64,000 nucleotides of DNA from Prevotella sp. ne3005 (lineage in GTDB: Bacteria; Bacteroidota; Bacteroidia; Bacteroidales; Bacteroidaceae), in the NCBI RefSeq assembly GCF_900110085.1, contig NZ_FOCK01000001.1:372001-436000 (forward strand), read 5' to 3'. Each line of letters starts with the position of its first letter. Positions within the stretch are counted from its first letter, which is position 1. Under the pieces are notes generated by a model. The model saw only the letters and a list, made by a program, of their open reading frames with translations, was not told where the DNA came from and did no database searches. The position numbers and the translations under genes were made by a program. This document shows positions 1 to 10,617 of this stretch, one piece after another.

Positions 1-171
1 GCTGCCTTTATGCTCATTGCCGATGATGACACCCGCGACCATGCCAACCGCGAAAAAGCCCTCACGCTCGAACAGCAGTGGCGCGACTCGGGATATTTTG
101 TCATCTCGATGAAGAATGACTTTAAGACCATCTACGGCGATGGCGTAGAGAAAACAGATTTCACCTTTTAG
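1..171 (+). CDS. C-terminal end of an unidentified protein (partial)
   Basis: An open frame enters from the left edge in frame 1 and ends at TAG 169-171, giving 56 residues. It is acidic near its start (ADDDTRDHANRE) and ends YGDGVEKTDFTF. I do not recognise the family. The codon use resembles the neighbouring genes, so it is probably real. A HAD-type phosphatase tail is conceivable from the acidic motif but is not demonstrated. Confidence 0.5.
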   Translation, partial: AAFMLIADDDTRDHANREKALTLEQQWRDSGYFVISMKNDFKTIYGDGVEKTDFTF

Positions 172-307
172 ACCCTACCTGAAACTACCTAGTTCGTGCA
201 TCGTTTAGATAGTCCTTTCCCAGAGTTTCTACCACGGTGACGGCTTTTGCCATTTTTAATGAAATCTCTCAGAAAGAATATTTTTGATTAACCTGAGCGC
301 TCGAGAT

Positions 308-351
308 AAAAAAAAGACCTCCCCCGCGATGACTTGGCGGGAGAGGTCTTT
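308..351 (-). terminator. intrinsic terminator of the susCD operon
   Basis: The stem pairs AAAGACCTCCCCCGC with GCGGGAGAGGTCTTT (one mismatch) around a 9-nt loop. Read on the minus strand it is followed by a run of eight T. It lies 20 nt beyond the susD stop codon, so the operon appears to end after susD. Confidence 0.85.
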
Positions 352-371
352 ATATATGGATTGGATGACTA

Positions 372-1922
372 TTAGTTGATCAAGTCATTATAGTCAGACT
401 CCTTCTCAGGAATAGCCCATGTCCAGTTGTTACCGTCCTCAGGCTTGATGGTAACAGCGAAAGAGGTGTGGAAGTTACCACCGTCCTTGATACTCTTACG
501 AACGATGGTGTCGCCCCAACGCTTGTAGTCGAACCAGTCGTTACCCTCGCCCCAGAGGTCGAAGCGACGATAGAGCTTCACCTCGGTCAGCAGGGCGTCA
601 CCCGTCTTGGTGCTCTTCTCGTAGGCAGCGTCGAACTTCGAAGTCACATCGTAGAGCAGCTGCTGAGCCTCAGCGTCCTTGCCCAGATGGCAGTCGGCCT
701 CAGCCTCAGTGTAATACATCTCGGCAGCACGGATGATGGGGAATGAACCACCACCAGGCATGAATTCTGCCATGAGCTTGTACTGCTGGTAAGCATAGAC
801 CAGAGAGGTGCTGTAAAGACGATCGCCATACTCCTGGAAAGCACGCTTATAGAGTTTACCAGTGCTACGGCCGGCTGAGTTACACTCTGCCCACTCCTCA
901 TCCGTAGGAACGAGATAGAGCCAGCGGCGAGTGTCGGTCTCAGGAATCTGATCGATGAGCTCCTTGCTGATGGCTACAGGGTAAGTGCGGCATGCACTGG
1001 CACTTGAGTTAGAACCGATGTAAGCAAAGAAACCATAATAATACAGAGTCTGCTCTGAGCCTTCATATACACCCCAGATCCACTCATCGTTATACTTATT
1101 GAAACCAGACTTATACTGTGATTCCGACATCAGCGGATGACCTTCACGGGCCAGGGCAGCATAGTTGGCAGCCGTCTGCCAGTCCTCTCGCGTGAGGGCT
1201 GCTTTGGCATAGATGGCATAAGCTACGTCGAGAGCGGGTAGATAGAACTCTGGAGCACCAATTTTACTATTGTTACCACGTTTCATACCACTCTGCTTGA
1301 AAAGGCTGATAGCCTCGTCGAGATCCTTATAGATCTGAGCGTAGGTCTCTGCCAGGGTTGAGAGGGCGAGGTCGCCTGTGCTCTGGTCGAGACGGAGGGC
1401 GATACCTGGCGTGTTACCCTGGGTATCCTTCCAACGGAAGCTGTAGAGCTGAGACAGGCGGAAGAAAGAGTAAGCACGGAAGGTGAGTGCCTGAGCCTTC
1501 AGGAAAGCCTTTTCAGCATCGGTACCCTCGGCATTGTCGATGTTACAGATGATACCATTGGCATTACCCACCAGCTTGTAGTAGTAGAACCAAGGGTAGT
1601 ACAGATAGATACTGCTCTTACGCAGGTGATAGGTAGAGTTCCACAGAGCAGCCCAACCCGTCTGGTTACACTTCTGACCATCGTTACCGGTGAAGGTGCC
1701 ATACCAGTTCAGGATAGAACCCTCACCATTCAGACCCTGAGTACTCAGATACTGGTTCGTCATGGCCTTGCAGATACCATTGATTGATAGGGCTGCATTG
1801 CCAGTAGTACCCAGCACAGTAGAGGTACCCATCTTATCCTCAGGAGCAGTCTCCAGATAATCGCTCCCGCAGGATGTCAGACCCAGCAGGGCGAAGCTAA
1901 TTAAATAAATATATTTCTTCAT
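372..1922 (-). CDS. SusD/RagB-family glycan-binding outer-membrane lipoprotein
   Basis: The 516-residue protein starts with a lipoprotein signal peptide; the lipobox is LTSC with Cys near residue 18. SusD-like proteins sit on the cell surface as lids over a SusC porin and capture oligosaccharides. The TPR-like helical part is visible (for example KAFLKAQALTFRAYSFFRL) and so is the typical C-terminal segment ending near NWTWAIPEKE. It lies 23 bp downstream of the susC-like gene and is followed by a strong terminator, so the pair forms a two-gene operon. The ligand cannot be read from sequence; the divergent cellobiose phosphorylase-like gene suggests a beta-glucan oligosaccharide, which is inference from context. 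Confidence 0.93.
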   Translation of the reverse strand: MKKYIYLISFALLGLTSCGSDYLETAPEDKMGTSTVLGTTGNAALSINGICKAMTNQYLSTQGLNGEGSILNWYGTFTGNDGQKCNQTGWAALWNSTYHLRKSSIYLYYPWFYYYKLVGNANGIICNIDNAEGTDAEKAFLKAQALTFRAYSFFRLSQLYSFRWKDTQGNTPGIALRLDQSTGDLALSTLAETYAQIYKDLDEAISLFKQSGMKRGNNSKIGAPEFYLPALDVAYAIYAKAALTREDWQTAANYAALAREGHPLMSESQYKSGFNKYNDEWIWGVYEGSEQTLYYYGFFAYIGSNSSASACRTYPVAISKELIDQIPETDTRRWLYLVPTDEEWAECNSAGRSTGKLYKRAFQEYGDRLYSTSLVYAYQQYKLMAEFMPGGGSFPIIRAAEMYYTEAEADCHLGKDAEAQQLLYDVTSKFDAAYEKSTKTGDALLTEVKLYRRFDLWGEGNDWFDYKRWGDTIVRKSIKDGGNFHTSFAVTIKPEDGNNWTWAIPEKESDYNDLIN

Positions 1923-1945
1923 AATGATATTCCTTATTAATGTGA

Positions 1946-4900
1946 TTAGAACTTAACATTGAGACCTACGGTGAATACACGAGGTGTTACAAACGTGTTA
2001 GACTGTGTACCGTTGTAGTTCTCCTGCGGGTTCATACCCTTGCGGGCTGTCAACGAGAAGAGGTTCTCACAAGCAATCGTCACTGCCACTGCATCGAGGT
2101 CGATCTTACGAACCAGGTTCTTGGGCAGCTCATAGCTCAGGTTGAGGTTCTTCAGAATCAGGTATCGTGCGCTGGTGAGCCAACGAGAAGAGGTAGCGTT
2201 CAGGTCGGCCTCGACTGCTGTGCCAGGAATGGTCGGCGCACTGTTCAGCTGAGGAACACCGTTTCTGTCAATGGCATCCGTACCAGAAGCCTGTTCAACA
2301 GTCCAACTCTTGGCAGCGTCCTTGTGCAGAGAGTAAGGAGTACCAGAGGCACTCATCAATGAAGAATAAGTAGAGTCCATGACCTTACCACCCAGTTGAT
2401 AGGTGAACAGGCTGTAGAGGCTCAGGCCCTTCCAGCTGACAGTGAAGTGGAAACCACCATAAGCGCTAGGAATGGCAGATCCGTGGAACTCACGCTTACC
2501 ATAGCTGGTAATGTAGGAGTAGGGCGTGCCATCAATCACGACCAGCGTGTTCAGGTTATCACCCGTAATCTCAGTTCCTTCTGTGTTACCAAAGGTCTTT
2601 CCGTCCTTGGTAAAGAAGTAGTCCTCATCGTTGAACTTATAGAGAGAGAAACCATTGGCGGTGTTGACACCTTCCCATGTGTAGGTGAAGAACTCATAGC
2701 GGCTCTTGCCTTCCACAATCTTCTTGGTACCGTCGATGATACCGTCCTTGTTCTGCTCAGGCAGCTTCACCACCTCGTTCTTCAGGATGGTAATGTCGGC
2801 ACCGACGTTGATGCGCCAGTCTTTGTTCTTAAACACATCGATGTCGGCAGAGATCTCGACACCCTTGTTAGAGATGGTACCCAGATTCTGCGTAATGGTC
2901 GACTCTGCGTCAGAGGTGCTGGTAGCACCGGCTGACAATGGATTGTAAACCTTGAAGAGCAGGTCCTTGTTACGCTTGTCGAAGTACTCAATGCTGAAGT
3001 TCAGCTTATTGAACAGACGACCGTCGAGACCAATACCCCATGACTGACCAGTCTCCCACTTCAGGTCAAAGTTCTGCAGCTGATCAATCCAAAGAGCGCC
3101 CAACTTAGCATTCTGCGTAGTGTTATACAGAGCCATATAGCCATAGCGACCTGAACCAGCATCGTTACCTACCTCACCGTAGTCGGCACGGAGCTTCAGG
3201 TAGTTCACCCAGTCGACTTTCTTCATGAAGGCCTCGTTGGAGATCACCCAGTTGGCACCAATGCTCCAGAAGTTACCCCAGCGGGCATCCTTTTGGAAAC
3301 GTGAAGAACCGTCGCGACGGAAGCTGGCCTCCACATTGTAGCGGCTGTCATAACCATAGCGCACACGTCCCAGATATGACTCGGTACGATAGGTATCGTT
3401 GTAATCATAAACATCTGTCATCTCAGTGAAATTGTTCAGGTTGTTGATACCAGGAACCACTTCAGCAGTCTTATAAGCATACATGTAATTACGCTGCCAG
3501 CTGTAATTCTCATGACCAATCAAAGCGTCAACAGAATGTACACCGAACTCATGGTTCCAGTGCAACTGCTGTTGGAAGGTCCAGTCCTTATAGCGATAAT
3601 CCTCGCGTTTGCCACGTCCTTCATTTCCCTTACCATCACCAATCACAGCTGAATCATAGCTGCTCTCTTCAGAATGGCGGGTGTTCAGGTTGGCCTTCAA
3701 GGTGAAGGTGAAGTTGTAAGGCAGGATGAAGTCTGCGTAAGCAATGGCGTTCATCGTATTACGGATGGTCTTATCCTTGTTCAACTCGCTCTCCCACATG
3801 AGGTGACGGTCAACGAACTGGTTACGGGTGTTCACGACCTGTCCATTCGCATCGATATATGAACCACCATCGTACTGCTTGTTACCGAACTCGTCGAGGA
3901 TATACTGACCAGTGTTCACATCGTGCAGGTGTACGGGATAGATAGGCGCAATGTTACGACAATACATCCAAGGATTGGCGTATGCATTTGTACCAGTGCT
4001 ATAACGTGTGTCGAAGGTCTGGTGTGTAGCATTGACGTTCAAACCGGCCTTGAACCACTTTGTGGGCTGTACGTTCACGGCAGCACGACCAGAAAGACGG
4101 TCGAAGCCTGAGGTCTTGATGTAACCATTCTCGTTCAGATAACCTACAGAGAACAGGTAGTCGGCCTTATCGGTAGCACCGTTGGCGCTCAGGTTGTACT
4201 CCTCACGGAATCCGTGGTGAATAGCCTGGTCGAACCAGTCGAGATCCTCACCATAGGTACCCTTCATGGCTGTAGTTGTCAGCTTACCGTCAGAGGTAAA
4301 CAGGGCATCGTCAGCAGCCTGATAGATGTTCAGATACAGACGGTCTGCAATCAGGTTCTTAGAAGCGTAGGCGGCAGCTGTAGCAGCATCGTCGCCAGCA
4401 GCCATACGGTTGTTCTTCATGTTCATCCACTGAGCCTCCATCCACTGGTTGGCGCCCATCACGTCGTACTCGGGAATACCACGGCTGAAGGTACCCAGCT
4501 TCACGTCGAGGTTGATGTTCAGCTTACCCTGCTTGCCCTTCTTGGTGGTGATCAGGATCACACCGTTAGAAGCACGGTTACCATACAGAGCTGCAGAGGC
4601 AGCATCCTTCAGCACTGACATCGACTCGATATCCTGCGGGTTCAAGTCACTGATGTTACCGCCAAATGGCACACCGTCAATGACATAGAGGGGAGAAGAA
4701 GAACCGTTTACAGTACCGATACCACGGATACGGATATCAGGATCCTGTCCTGGAGCACCATAAGTGCTATTCACCTGAACACCGGTCACCGTACCTTCCA
4801 GAGCACTGGCTACTGAAGAGGTGGGACGGAGCAGGATCTCATCGCTCTTCACTTCCTGGATAGCACCAGTCAGCGAAGTCTTCTTCTGTGTACCATAGGC

Positions 4901-5224
4901 AACCACCACCACCTCATCGAGACTGTTGGCATCGTTGCGGAGCTGGATGCGGAGAGGTTTGCTAGAGACAGCAATCTCCAGGGGCTCCATACCTACATAC
5001 GTAATCTTCAACGTGGTCTTCCCTGCAGGAACCTCCAGGGTAAACTGTCCATTCATGTCGGTAATGGTACCAATGTTGGTTGCACCTACCACCTGGATGC
5101 TTGCGCCGATAATCGGCTCATTGTCCTCGTAGGTCACAACGGTACCTTTCACCGTCGTCTGTGCCAGTGCGATTCCGATAAACAGAAACAGACTGGCGAG
5201 AGTCATACTGAGTCTTTTCATCAT
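1946..5224 (-). CDS. SusC/RagA-family TonB-dependent outer-membrane transporter
   Basis: 1092 residues, usual for the family. It has an N-terminal signal peptide ending near ALAQT. A carboxypeptidase-regulatory-like beta-sandwich follows at about residues 24-110 (VKGTVVTYEDNEPIIGASI), then the SLDEVVVVAYGTQKK segment, a TonB plug domain to about residue 230 and a long beta-barrel ending in the aromatic-terminated VFTVGLNVKF. Such proteins import oligosaccharides across the outer membrane using TonB energy. It is first in the operon with susD. A Bacteroidota promoter lies about 70 nt upstream, divergent to the GH94 promoter, so the two transcripts may be co-regulated. No adjacent regulator is visible. 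Confidence 0.95.
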   Translation of the reverse strand: MMKRLSMTLASLFLFIGIALAQTTVKGTVVTYEDNEPIIGASIQVVGATNIGTITDMNGQFTLEVPAGKTTLKITYVGMEPLEIAVSSKPLRIQLRNDANSLDEVVVVAYGTQKKTSLTGAIQEVKSDEILLRPTSSVASALEGTVTGVQVNSTYGAPGQDPDIRIRGIGTVNGSSSPLYVIDGVPFGGNISDLNPQDIESMSVLKDAASAALYGNRASNGVILITTKKGKQGKLNINLDVKLGTFSRGIPEYDVMGANQWMEAQWMNMKNNRMAAGDDAATAAAYASKNLIADRLYLNIYQAADDALFTSDGKLTTTAMKGTYGEDLDWFDQAIHHGFREEYNLSANGATDKADYLFSVGYLNENGYIKTSGFDRLSGRAAVNVQPTKWFKAGLNVNATHQTFDTRYSTGTNAYANPWMYCRNIAPIYPVHLHDVNTGQYILDEFGNKQYDGGSYIDANGQVVNTRNQFVDRHLMWESELNKDKTIRNTMNAIAYADFILPYNFTFTLKANLNTRHSEESSYDSAVIGDGKGNEGRGKREDYRYKDWTFQQQLHWNHEFGVHSVDALIGHENYSWQRNYMYAYKTAEVVPGINNLNNFTEMTDVYDYNDTYRTESYLGRVRYGYDSRYNVEASFRRDGSSRFQKDARWGNFWSIGANWVISNEAFMKKVDWVNYLKLRADYGEVGNDAGSGRYGYMALYNTTQNAKLGALWIDQLQNFDLKWETGQSWGIGLDGRLFNKLNFSIEYFDKRNKDLLFKVYNPLSAGATSTSDAESTITQNLGTISNKGVEISADIDVFKNKDWRINVGADITILKNEVVKLPEQNKDGIIDGTKKIVEGKSRYEFFTYTWEGVNTANGFSLYKFNDEDYFFTKDGKTFGNTEGTEITGDNLNTLVVIDGTPYSYITSYGKREFHGSAIPSAYGGFHFTVSWKGLSLYSLFTYQLGGKVMDSTYSSLMSASGTPYSLHKDAAKSWTVEQASGTDAIDRNGVPQLNSAPTIPGTAVEADLNATSSRWLTSARYLILKNLNLSYELPKNLVRKIDLDAVAVTIACENLFSLTARKGMNPQENYNGTQSNTFVTPRVFTVGLNVKF

Positions 5225-5302
5225 AAAATAGTTTATAACAATTAATTAATAGTTGAATCCTATCTCACATATCGTAATTAGTCATCGGTAATATTACGAC
5301 GG

Positions 5303-5334
5303 CAAAGGTATACAAAAGTTTTCTAAAAAACAAA
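5303..5334 (-). promoter_or_regulatory. promoter of susC-susD
   Basis: On the minus strand the -7 box TACCTTTG lies at 5310-5303 and the -33 TTTG at 5334-5331, 20 nt apart, matching the Bacteroidota consensus. The predicted start of transcription is near 5296, giving a leader of about 70 nt. Confidence 0.75.
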
Positions 5335-5413
5335 TAAAATAATAAAAAATTAGCAATTTGCGTCATTATTTAAGTATAATTCAAGTAAAAGTTTAGAAAG
5401 AAATCGATTTTTC

Positions 5414-5444
5414 TTGGCTATTTCAGAATATAATTGTACCTTTG
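5414..5444 (+). promoter_or_regulatory. promoter of the GH94 gene
   Basis: The -33 TTGG is at 5414-5417 and the -7 TACCTTTG at 5437-5444, with a 19-nt gap. It is divergent from the susC promoter; about 80 bp of AT-rich DNA separates the two. Confidence 0.75.
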
Positions 5445-5499
5445 CAAAGCAAAAGATTCATAACTGGAGAATATCACAAAATAAAACAATCATAACATT

Positions 5500-7965
5500 A
5501 TGGAACAGCAGAAACGTTACGGTCATTTCGACGACCAGCACCGCGAGTATGTCATCACAGACCCGCAGACCCCATGGCCTTGGATTAACTATTTAGGCAA
5601 CGAGGATTTCTTCTCACTCATCTCCAACACTGCCGGCGGCTATAGCTTCTATAAGGATGCCAAGTTCCGTCGTATCACCCGCTATCGCTACAACAATGTG
5701 CCGATGGATAATGGCGGACGGTATTTTTATATTGTAGACAAGGAGACAGGGAGTCAGGGAGACAAGACAATAGTCTGGAATCCTGGTTGGAAGCCCTGCA
5801 AGACACCGCTCGACTTCTATGAGTGCCGTCATGGCATGAGCTATACCCGCATCACAGGCCGTAAGAACGGGGTCGAGGCCTCAGTTCTTTTCTTCGTGCC
5901 TCTGAAGAAGTGGTGCGAGGTGCAGAAGCTGACGCTGAAGAACGATTCTGCCGAGACCAAGACGCTGAAGCTCTTCTCGTTTGAGGAGTGGTGCCTCTGG
6001 AATGCCGCCACCGACATGGAGAATTTCCAGCGTAATTTCTCTACCGGTGAGGTGGAGATTGAGGGTAGCACCATCTATCACAAGACCGAATATCGTGAGC
6101 GTCGTAACCACTATGCGTTCTATCATGTGAATACAGAGATCCAGGGCTTCGATACCGACCGTGAGACCTTCGTAGGTCTCTACAATGAGTTTGCCAATCC
6201 CGATGCTGTCATGGAGGGCAAGCCCCGTAATTCTCATGCCCATGGCTGGAGCCCGATTGCCTCACATTATATCGAGGTGACCCTGAAGCCCGGCGAGAGT
6301 AAGGACTTCGTGTTCCTGTTGGGTTATATCGAAAACGAGCAAGACAAGAAATTTGAGGCTCCTCAGGTGATTAATAAGCAGAAGGCCAAGGCCCTCATCG
6401 CCGAGCTCGACACCACGGAGAAGGTGGATAAGGCTTTTGCCGAACTCTGTGAGTACTGGGATGCCCTGCTTAATATATATAAGGTACGCACAGGCAACGA
6501 CAAGCTCGACCGCATGGTGAATATCTGGAACCAGTACCAGTGTATGGTCACCTTTAACTTCTCCCGCAGTGCAAGTTTCTTCGAGAGTGGTGTCGGTCGT
6601 GGCATGGGCTTCCGCGATTCCAATCAGGACCTCGTGGGCTTCGTCCATCAGATTCCTCCCCGTGCCCGTCAGCGCATCATCGACATCGCTTCCACCCAGT
6701 TCCCCGATGGTGGCTGCTACCATCAGTACCAGCCCCTGACCAAGCGTGGTAACAACGATATCGGTGGTGGCTTCAACGATGATCCCTGCTGGCTCATCTT
6801 CGGTACCGTGGCTTATATCAAGGAGACGGGCGATTTTTCAATTCTCGACGAGATGGTGCCCTTCGACAATCAGCCGGGCTCTGAGGTCACCCTCTTCGAG
6901 CACCTCAAGATCTCGATGGACCACGTCATCAAGAACCTTGGTCCTCACATGTTGCCGCTCATTGGCCGTGCCGACTGGAACGACTGTCTGAACCTGAACT
7001 GCTTCTCTTGGGATCCCAACGAGAGCTTCCAGACCACGGAGAACGTCTCTGAGGGCACCAAGGCCGAATCACTGATGATTGCCGGTCTGTTCGTGGTAAC
7101 TGGCAAAGATTATGTGGCTCTCTGCAAGAAACTTGGCAAGACCGAGGAAGCAGAGCGTATGCAGAAGGCTGTCGATGCGATGATCGAGGCTGTGAAGAAA
7201 CATGGCTGGGACGGTGAGTGGTATCTCCGTGCCTACGACTTCTATGGCCGTAAGATCGGTTCTAACGAGTGCGAAGAAGCCAAGATCTTCATCGAGAGTC
7301 AGGGCTGGTGTACGATGGCAGAGATTGGTGCCGAGGACGGCATGGTGGCCAAGAGCCTCGACTCCTGCAAGAAGTACCTCGAGTGCGAACATGGTATGGT
7401 GCTCAACAATCCTGCCTTCTCGAAGTATATCTACGAATATGGCGAGATCTCCTCTTATCCCGAGGGCTACAAGGAGAACGCCGGTATCTTCTGCCACAAC
7501 AATCCTTGGGTCATCATCGGCGAGTGCTTGGCAGGTCGTGGTAACGATGCCTGGAGCCACTACGCTAAGATTCTGCCCTCTTACGTGGAGGAGAAATACC
7601 AGACGCTGCACAAGGTAGAGCCTTACGTGAACTGCCAGATGGTAGCAGGTAAGGATGCCTTCAAGCCTGGCGAGGGTAAGAACTCATGGCTCACGGGTAC
7701 GGCCGCTTGGATGTGGTACACCGTCAGCGAGTTCATCCTCGGCATCAAGCCCGACTACGACGGCATCCGTATCGATCCTTGTCTCCCAGAGACAGCCACC
7801 GACTACACCGTCAACCGTAAGTTCCGCGACGCTGAGTACGAGATCACCATCCATCCCAACGGCGCTCAGAAGGGTGTGAAATCCATCACCCTCGACGGCC
7901 AGAAGGTTGATGGCACCGTCATCCCCTACTCCGCTGGCAAGCACACCGTAGAGGTTACGATGTAG
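5500..7965 (+). CDS. GH94 family phosphorylase, probable cellobiose phosphorylase
   Basis: 821 residues, the normal length for cellobiose phosphorylases. These cytosolic enzymes cleave beta-1,4-glucosides with phosphate, giving glucose 1-phosphate and glucose. Family landmarks visible: the N-terminal [11 protein letters not shown] region, the [15 protein letters not shown] segment, GGGFNDDP, and [11 protein letters not shown] near residues 489-498, which carries the conserved general-acid aspartate (D492 or D495). It has no signal peptide. It is divergent from susCD, suggesting that imported oligosaccharides are phosphorolysed here. Other GH94 specificities (cellodextrin, chitobiose, laminaribiose) are possible; cellobiose fits best by motif resemblance. 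Confidence 0.9.
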   Translation: MEQQKRYGHFDDQHREYVITDPQTPWPWINYLGNEDFFSLISNTAGGYSFYKDAKFRRITRYRYNNVPMDNGGRYFYIVDKETGSQGDKTIVWNPGWKPCKTPLDFYECRHGMSYTRITGRKNGVEASVLFFVPLKKWCEVQKLTLKNDSAETKTLKLFSFEEWCLWNAATDMENFQRNFSTGEVEIEGSTIYHKTEYRERRNHYAFYHVNTEIQGFDTDRETFVGLYNEFANPDAVMEGKPRNSHAHGWSPIASHYIEVTLKPGESKDFVFLLGYIENEQDKKFEAPQVINKQKAKALIAELDTTEKVDKAFAELCEYWDALLNIYKVRTGNDKLDRMVNIWNQYQCMVTFNFSRSASFFESGVGRGMGFRDSNQDLVGFVHQIPPRARQRIIDIASTQFPDGGCYHQYQPLTKRGNNDIGGGFNDDPCWLIFGTVAYIKETGDFSILDEMVPFDNQPGSEVTLFEHLKISMDHVIKNLGPHMLPLIGRADWNDCLNLNCFSWDPNESFQTTENVSEGTKAESLMIAGLFVVTGKDYVALCKKLGKTEEAERMQKAVDAMIEAVKKHGWDGEWYLRAYDFYGRKIGSNECEEAKIFIESQGWCTMAEIGAEDGMVAKSLDSCKKYLECEHGMVLNNPAFSKYIYEYGEISSYPEGYKENAGIFCHNNPWVIIGECLAGRGNDAWSHYAKILPSYVEEKYQTLHKVEPYVNCQMVAGKDAFKPGEGKNSWLTGTAAWMWYTVSEFILGIKPDYDGIRIDPCLPETATDYTVNRKFRDAEYEITIHPNGAQKGVKSITLDGQKVDGTVIPYSAGKHTVEVTM

Positions 7966-7981
7966 GACGGTTTCTAAACCA

Positions 7982-8017
7982 ACGACAAAATGGCGGAACT
8001 TTCCGCCATTTTGTCGT
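7982..8017. terminator. hairpin after the GH94 gene
   Basis: A perfect 16-bp inverted repeat (ACGACAAAATGGCGGA and its complement) with a 4-nt loop lies 17 nt after the stop codon. The following T tract is poor, but the stem itself ends in ATTTTGTCGT, so it could terminate in either direction. Confidence 0.65.
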
Positions 8018-8082
8018 ATATAGCCCTAACGGCACAGAGTTTGAGCCTCCGTTTTTAGAATAAAATATAGGAGGATCAAATT

Positions 8083-10590
8083 ATGACATTAGACAAATTT
8101 ACAATCAAAGCACAGGAGGCTGTTCAGGAGGCAGTGAATACGGCCCAGTTGAATGGCCAGCAGGTCATCGAACCTGTACATATACTCAAAGGAGTATTGG
8201 AGAAGGCGAAGGACGTGACAACCTTCATCTTCCAGAAACTCGGCGTGAACGCCCAGCAGATCGACATGCTCATCACCCAGGAGATCCAGCATCTGCCGAG
8301 GGTGCAGGGTGGACAGCCGTATCTCTCAAGTGATAGTAATAATGTACTCGTACGTGCACAGGAGACAGCCCAGAAGATGGGCGATGAGTTTGTGTCGGTG
8401 GAGCCGATCCTGTTGGCCCTGCTGAACGTGAACTCCACCGCCTCACGCATCATGAAGGATGCCGGCTGTACGGAGAAGGATATGCTGAAGGCTATCCAGG
8501 AACTGCGACAGGGACAGAAGGTGCAATCCCAGAGTGCTGACGATAATTATCAGTCGCTGGAGAAGTTTGCCAAGAACCTCGTAGACCTCGCCCGTCAGGG
8601 TAAACTCGACCCTGTGATAGGTCGTGACGATGAGATTCGCCGTGTGCTGCAGATTCTCTCGCGCCGTACGAAGAACAACCCGATTCTGATTGGTGAACCT
8701 GGTACGGGTAAGACCGCCATCGTGGAGGGTCTGGCAGGCCGTATCGTGCGTGGTGATGTGCCGGAGAACCTGAAGGACAAACAGCTCTACTCCCTCGACA
8801 TGGGTGCCCTGGTGGCTGGCGCAAAGTACAAGGGTGAGTTTGAGGAGCGCCTGAAGAGCGTCATCAACGAGGTAACCAAGAGTGAGGGCCGCATCATCCT
8901 CTTCATCGATGAGATCCACACGCTGGTGGGTGCCGGCGGTGGCGAGGGTGCCATGGATGCCGCCAACATCCTGAAACCGGCCCTGGCCCGTGGTGAACTG
9001 CGTGCCATCGGTGCCACCACCCTGAATGAGTATCAGAAGTATTTCGAGAAGGATAAGGCCCTTGAGCGTCGATTCCAGACGGTGATGGTGGATGAGCCCG
9101 ATGAACTCTCGGCCATCTCTATCCTGCGTGGTCTGAAGGAGCGCTACGAGAACCACCATAAGGTACGTATCCAGGATGATGCCTGTATCGCTGCCGTCCA
9201 ACTCTCTGAGCGTTATATCTCCGAACGGTTCCTGCCGGATAAAGCCATCGACCTGATGGACGAGGCTGCCGCCAAACTGCGTATGGAGCGTGACTCCGTG
9301 CCTGAGGAACTCGATGAGATCACCCGTCGTTTGGCTCAGCTCGAGATCGAGCGTGAGGCCATCAAGCGCGAGGGCGATGAAGCCAAGATTGCCCAACTCG
9401 ATAAGGATATCGCCGAACTGAAGGAACAGGAGACCCAGTTCCGTGCCAAGTGGGAAGGTGAGCGCCAGCTGGTGAACAAGATCCAGCAGGATAAGCAGGA
9501 GATGGAGAACCTGAAGTTTGAGGCCGAGCGTGCAGAGCGTGAGGGTGACTATGGTAAGGTGGCCGAGATCCGTTACTCAAAGCTCAAGGCACTCGAAGAT
9601 GATATCAAGGCCATCCAGCAGCAACTGGCAAACGCCCAGAACGGTGATTCGCTGGTTCGTGAGGAGGTGACTGCCGATGATATCGCGGAAGTGGTCAGCC
9701 GCTGGACAGGCATTCCTGTGACCCGTATGATGCAGAGTGAGCGAGAAAAACTGCTCCATCTGGAGGAGGAACTGCATAAGCGTGTGATTGGTCAGGAGGA
9801 GGCCATCACAGCCGTCTCTGATGCCGTGCGCCGTTCAAGGGCAGGCTTGCAGGATCCCAAGCGACCCATCGCCTCGTTCATCTTCCTCGGCACCACAGGT
9901 GTCGGTAAGACCGAATTGGCCAAGACCCTGGCCGACTACCTCTTCAATGATGAGACGATGATGACGCGTATCGATATGAGTGAGTATCAGGAGAAGTACA
10001 GCGTCTCCCGTCTGATTGGTGCCCCTCCAGGATACGTAGGTTACGATGAGGGTGGACAACTCACTGAGGCTGTACGCCGTAAGCCCTACTCTGTGGTGCT
10101 GTTCGATGAAATAGAGAAAGCCCACCCCGATGTGTTCAACATCCTGTTGCAGGTGCTCGATGATGGACGGTTGACCGACAACAAGGGTCGTACGGCCAAC
10201 TTCAAGAACACCATCATCATCATGACCTCGAACGCCACGCGTGAACAGCTTCGTGCCACCATGCGCCCCGAGTTCCTGAACCGTATCGATGAGATTATCA
10301 CCTTCACCCCGTTGACGAAGGAACAGATTGCCGACGTGGTTCGTCTGCAGATGAAGAAGGTGACGGATATGCTGGAGCCGCAGGGCATCCGTCTGGAGTG
10401 TACACCTCAGGCTATCAACTATCTGGCTGAGGAAGGCTACGATCCTGACTTTGGTGCCCGTCCTGTCAAACGTGCCATCCAGCAGTTCGTGCTCAACGAC
10501 CTGTCGAAGAAGCTCCTGGCCGATGAGGTGGATCGCACGAAGCCAATCATCATCGATGAGTTTGGAGATGGGCTGGTATTCAGAAATTAA
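8083..10590 (+). CDS. clpB: ClpB-type disaggregase (Hsp100)
   Basis: Cytosolic AAA+ chaperone that pulls proteins out of aggregates together with DnaK. Visible in order: Clp-N repeats (residues 1-150), AAA-1 with Walker A GEPGTGKT (K210), a long coiled-coil middle domain (about 400-530), AAA-2 with Walker [10 protein letters not shown] (K609), and the Clp D2-small domain. An unusually good Shine-Dalgarno (AGGAGG) sits just upstream of ATG. It is 835 residues, shorter than the usual 855-865. The gap falls after sensor-1 MTSN (residue 717), where only about ten residues separate it from RPEFLNRID, instead of about 30 or more in E. coli-type ClpB. The frame is intact. Confidence 0.95.
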   Translation: MTLDKFTIKAQEAVQEAVNTAQLNGQQVIEPVHILKGVLEKAKDVTTFIFQKLGVNAQQIDMLITQEIQHLPRVQGGQPYLSSDSNNVLVRAQETAQKMGDEFVSVEPILLALLNVNSTASRIMKDAGCTEKDMLKAIQELRQGQKVQSQSADDNYQSLEKFAKNLVDLARQGKLDPVIGRDDEIRRVLQILSRRTKNNPILIGEPGTGKTAIVEGLAGRIVRGDVPENLKDKQLYSLDMGALVAGAKYKGEFEERLKSVINEVTKSEGRIILFIDEIHTLVGAGGGEGAMDAANILKPALARGELRAIGATTLNEYQKYFEKDKALERRFQTVMVDEPDELSAISILRGLKERYENHHKVRIQDDACIAAVQLSERYISERFLPDKAIDLMDEAAAKLRMERDSVPEELDEITRRLAQLEIEREAIKREGDEAKIAQLDKDIAELKEQETQFRAKWEGERQLVNKIQQDKQEMENLKFEAERAEREGDYGKVAEIRYSKLKALEDDIKAIQQQLANAQNGDSLVREEVTADDIAEVVSRWTGIPVTRMMQSEREKLLHLEEELHKRVIGQEEAITAVSDAVRRSRAGLQDPKRPIASFIFLGTTGVGKTELAKTLADYLFNDETMMTRIDMSEYQEKYSVSRLIGAPPGYVGYDEGGQLTEAVRRKPYSVVLFDEIEKAHPDVFNILLQVLDDGRLTDNKGRTANFKNTIIIMTSNATREQLRATMRPEFLNRIDEIITFTPLTKEQIADVVRLQMKKVTDMLEPQGIRLECTPQAINYLAEEGYDPDFGARPVKRAIQQFVLNDLSKKLLADEVDRTKPIIIDEFGDGLVFRN

Positions 10591-10617
10591 GAAGGTGGCT
10601 TAGAAAGCCACCTTCTT
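10589..10617. terminator. bidirectional terminator between clpB and the M6 protease gene
   Basis: A perfect 12-bp stem AAGAAGGTGGCT with its complement and a 5-nt loop overlaps the clpB stop codon. It also encodes the last residues (KKVAF) of the convergent gene, so one hairpin can serve both transcripts. Confidence 0.75.
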
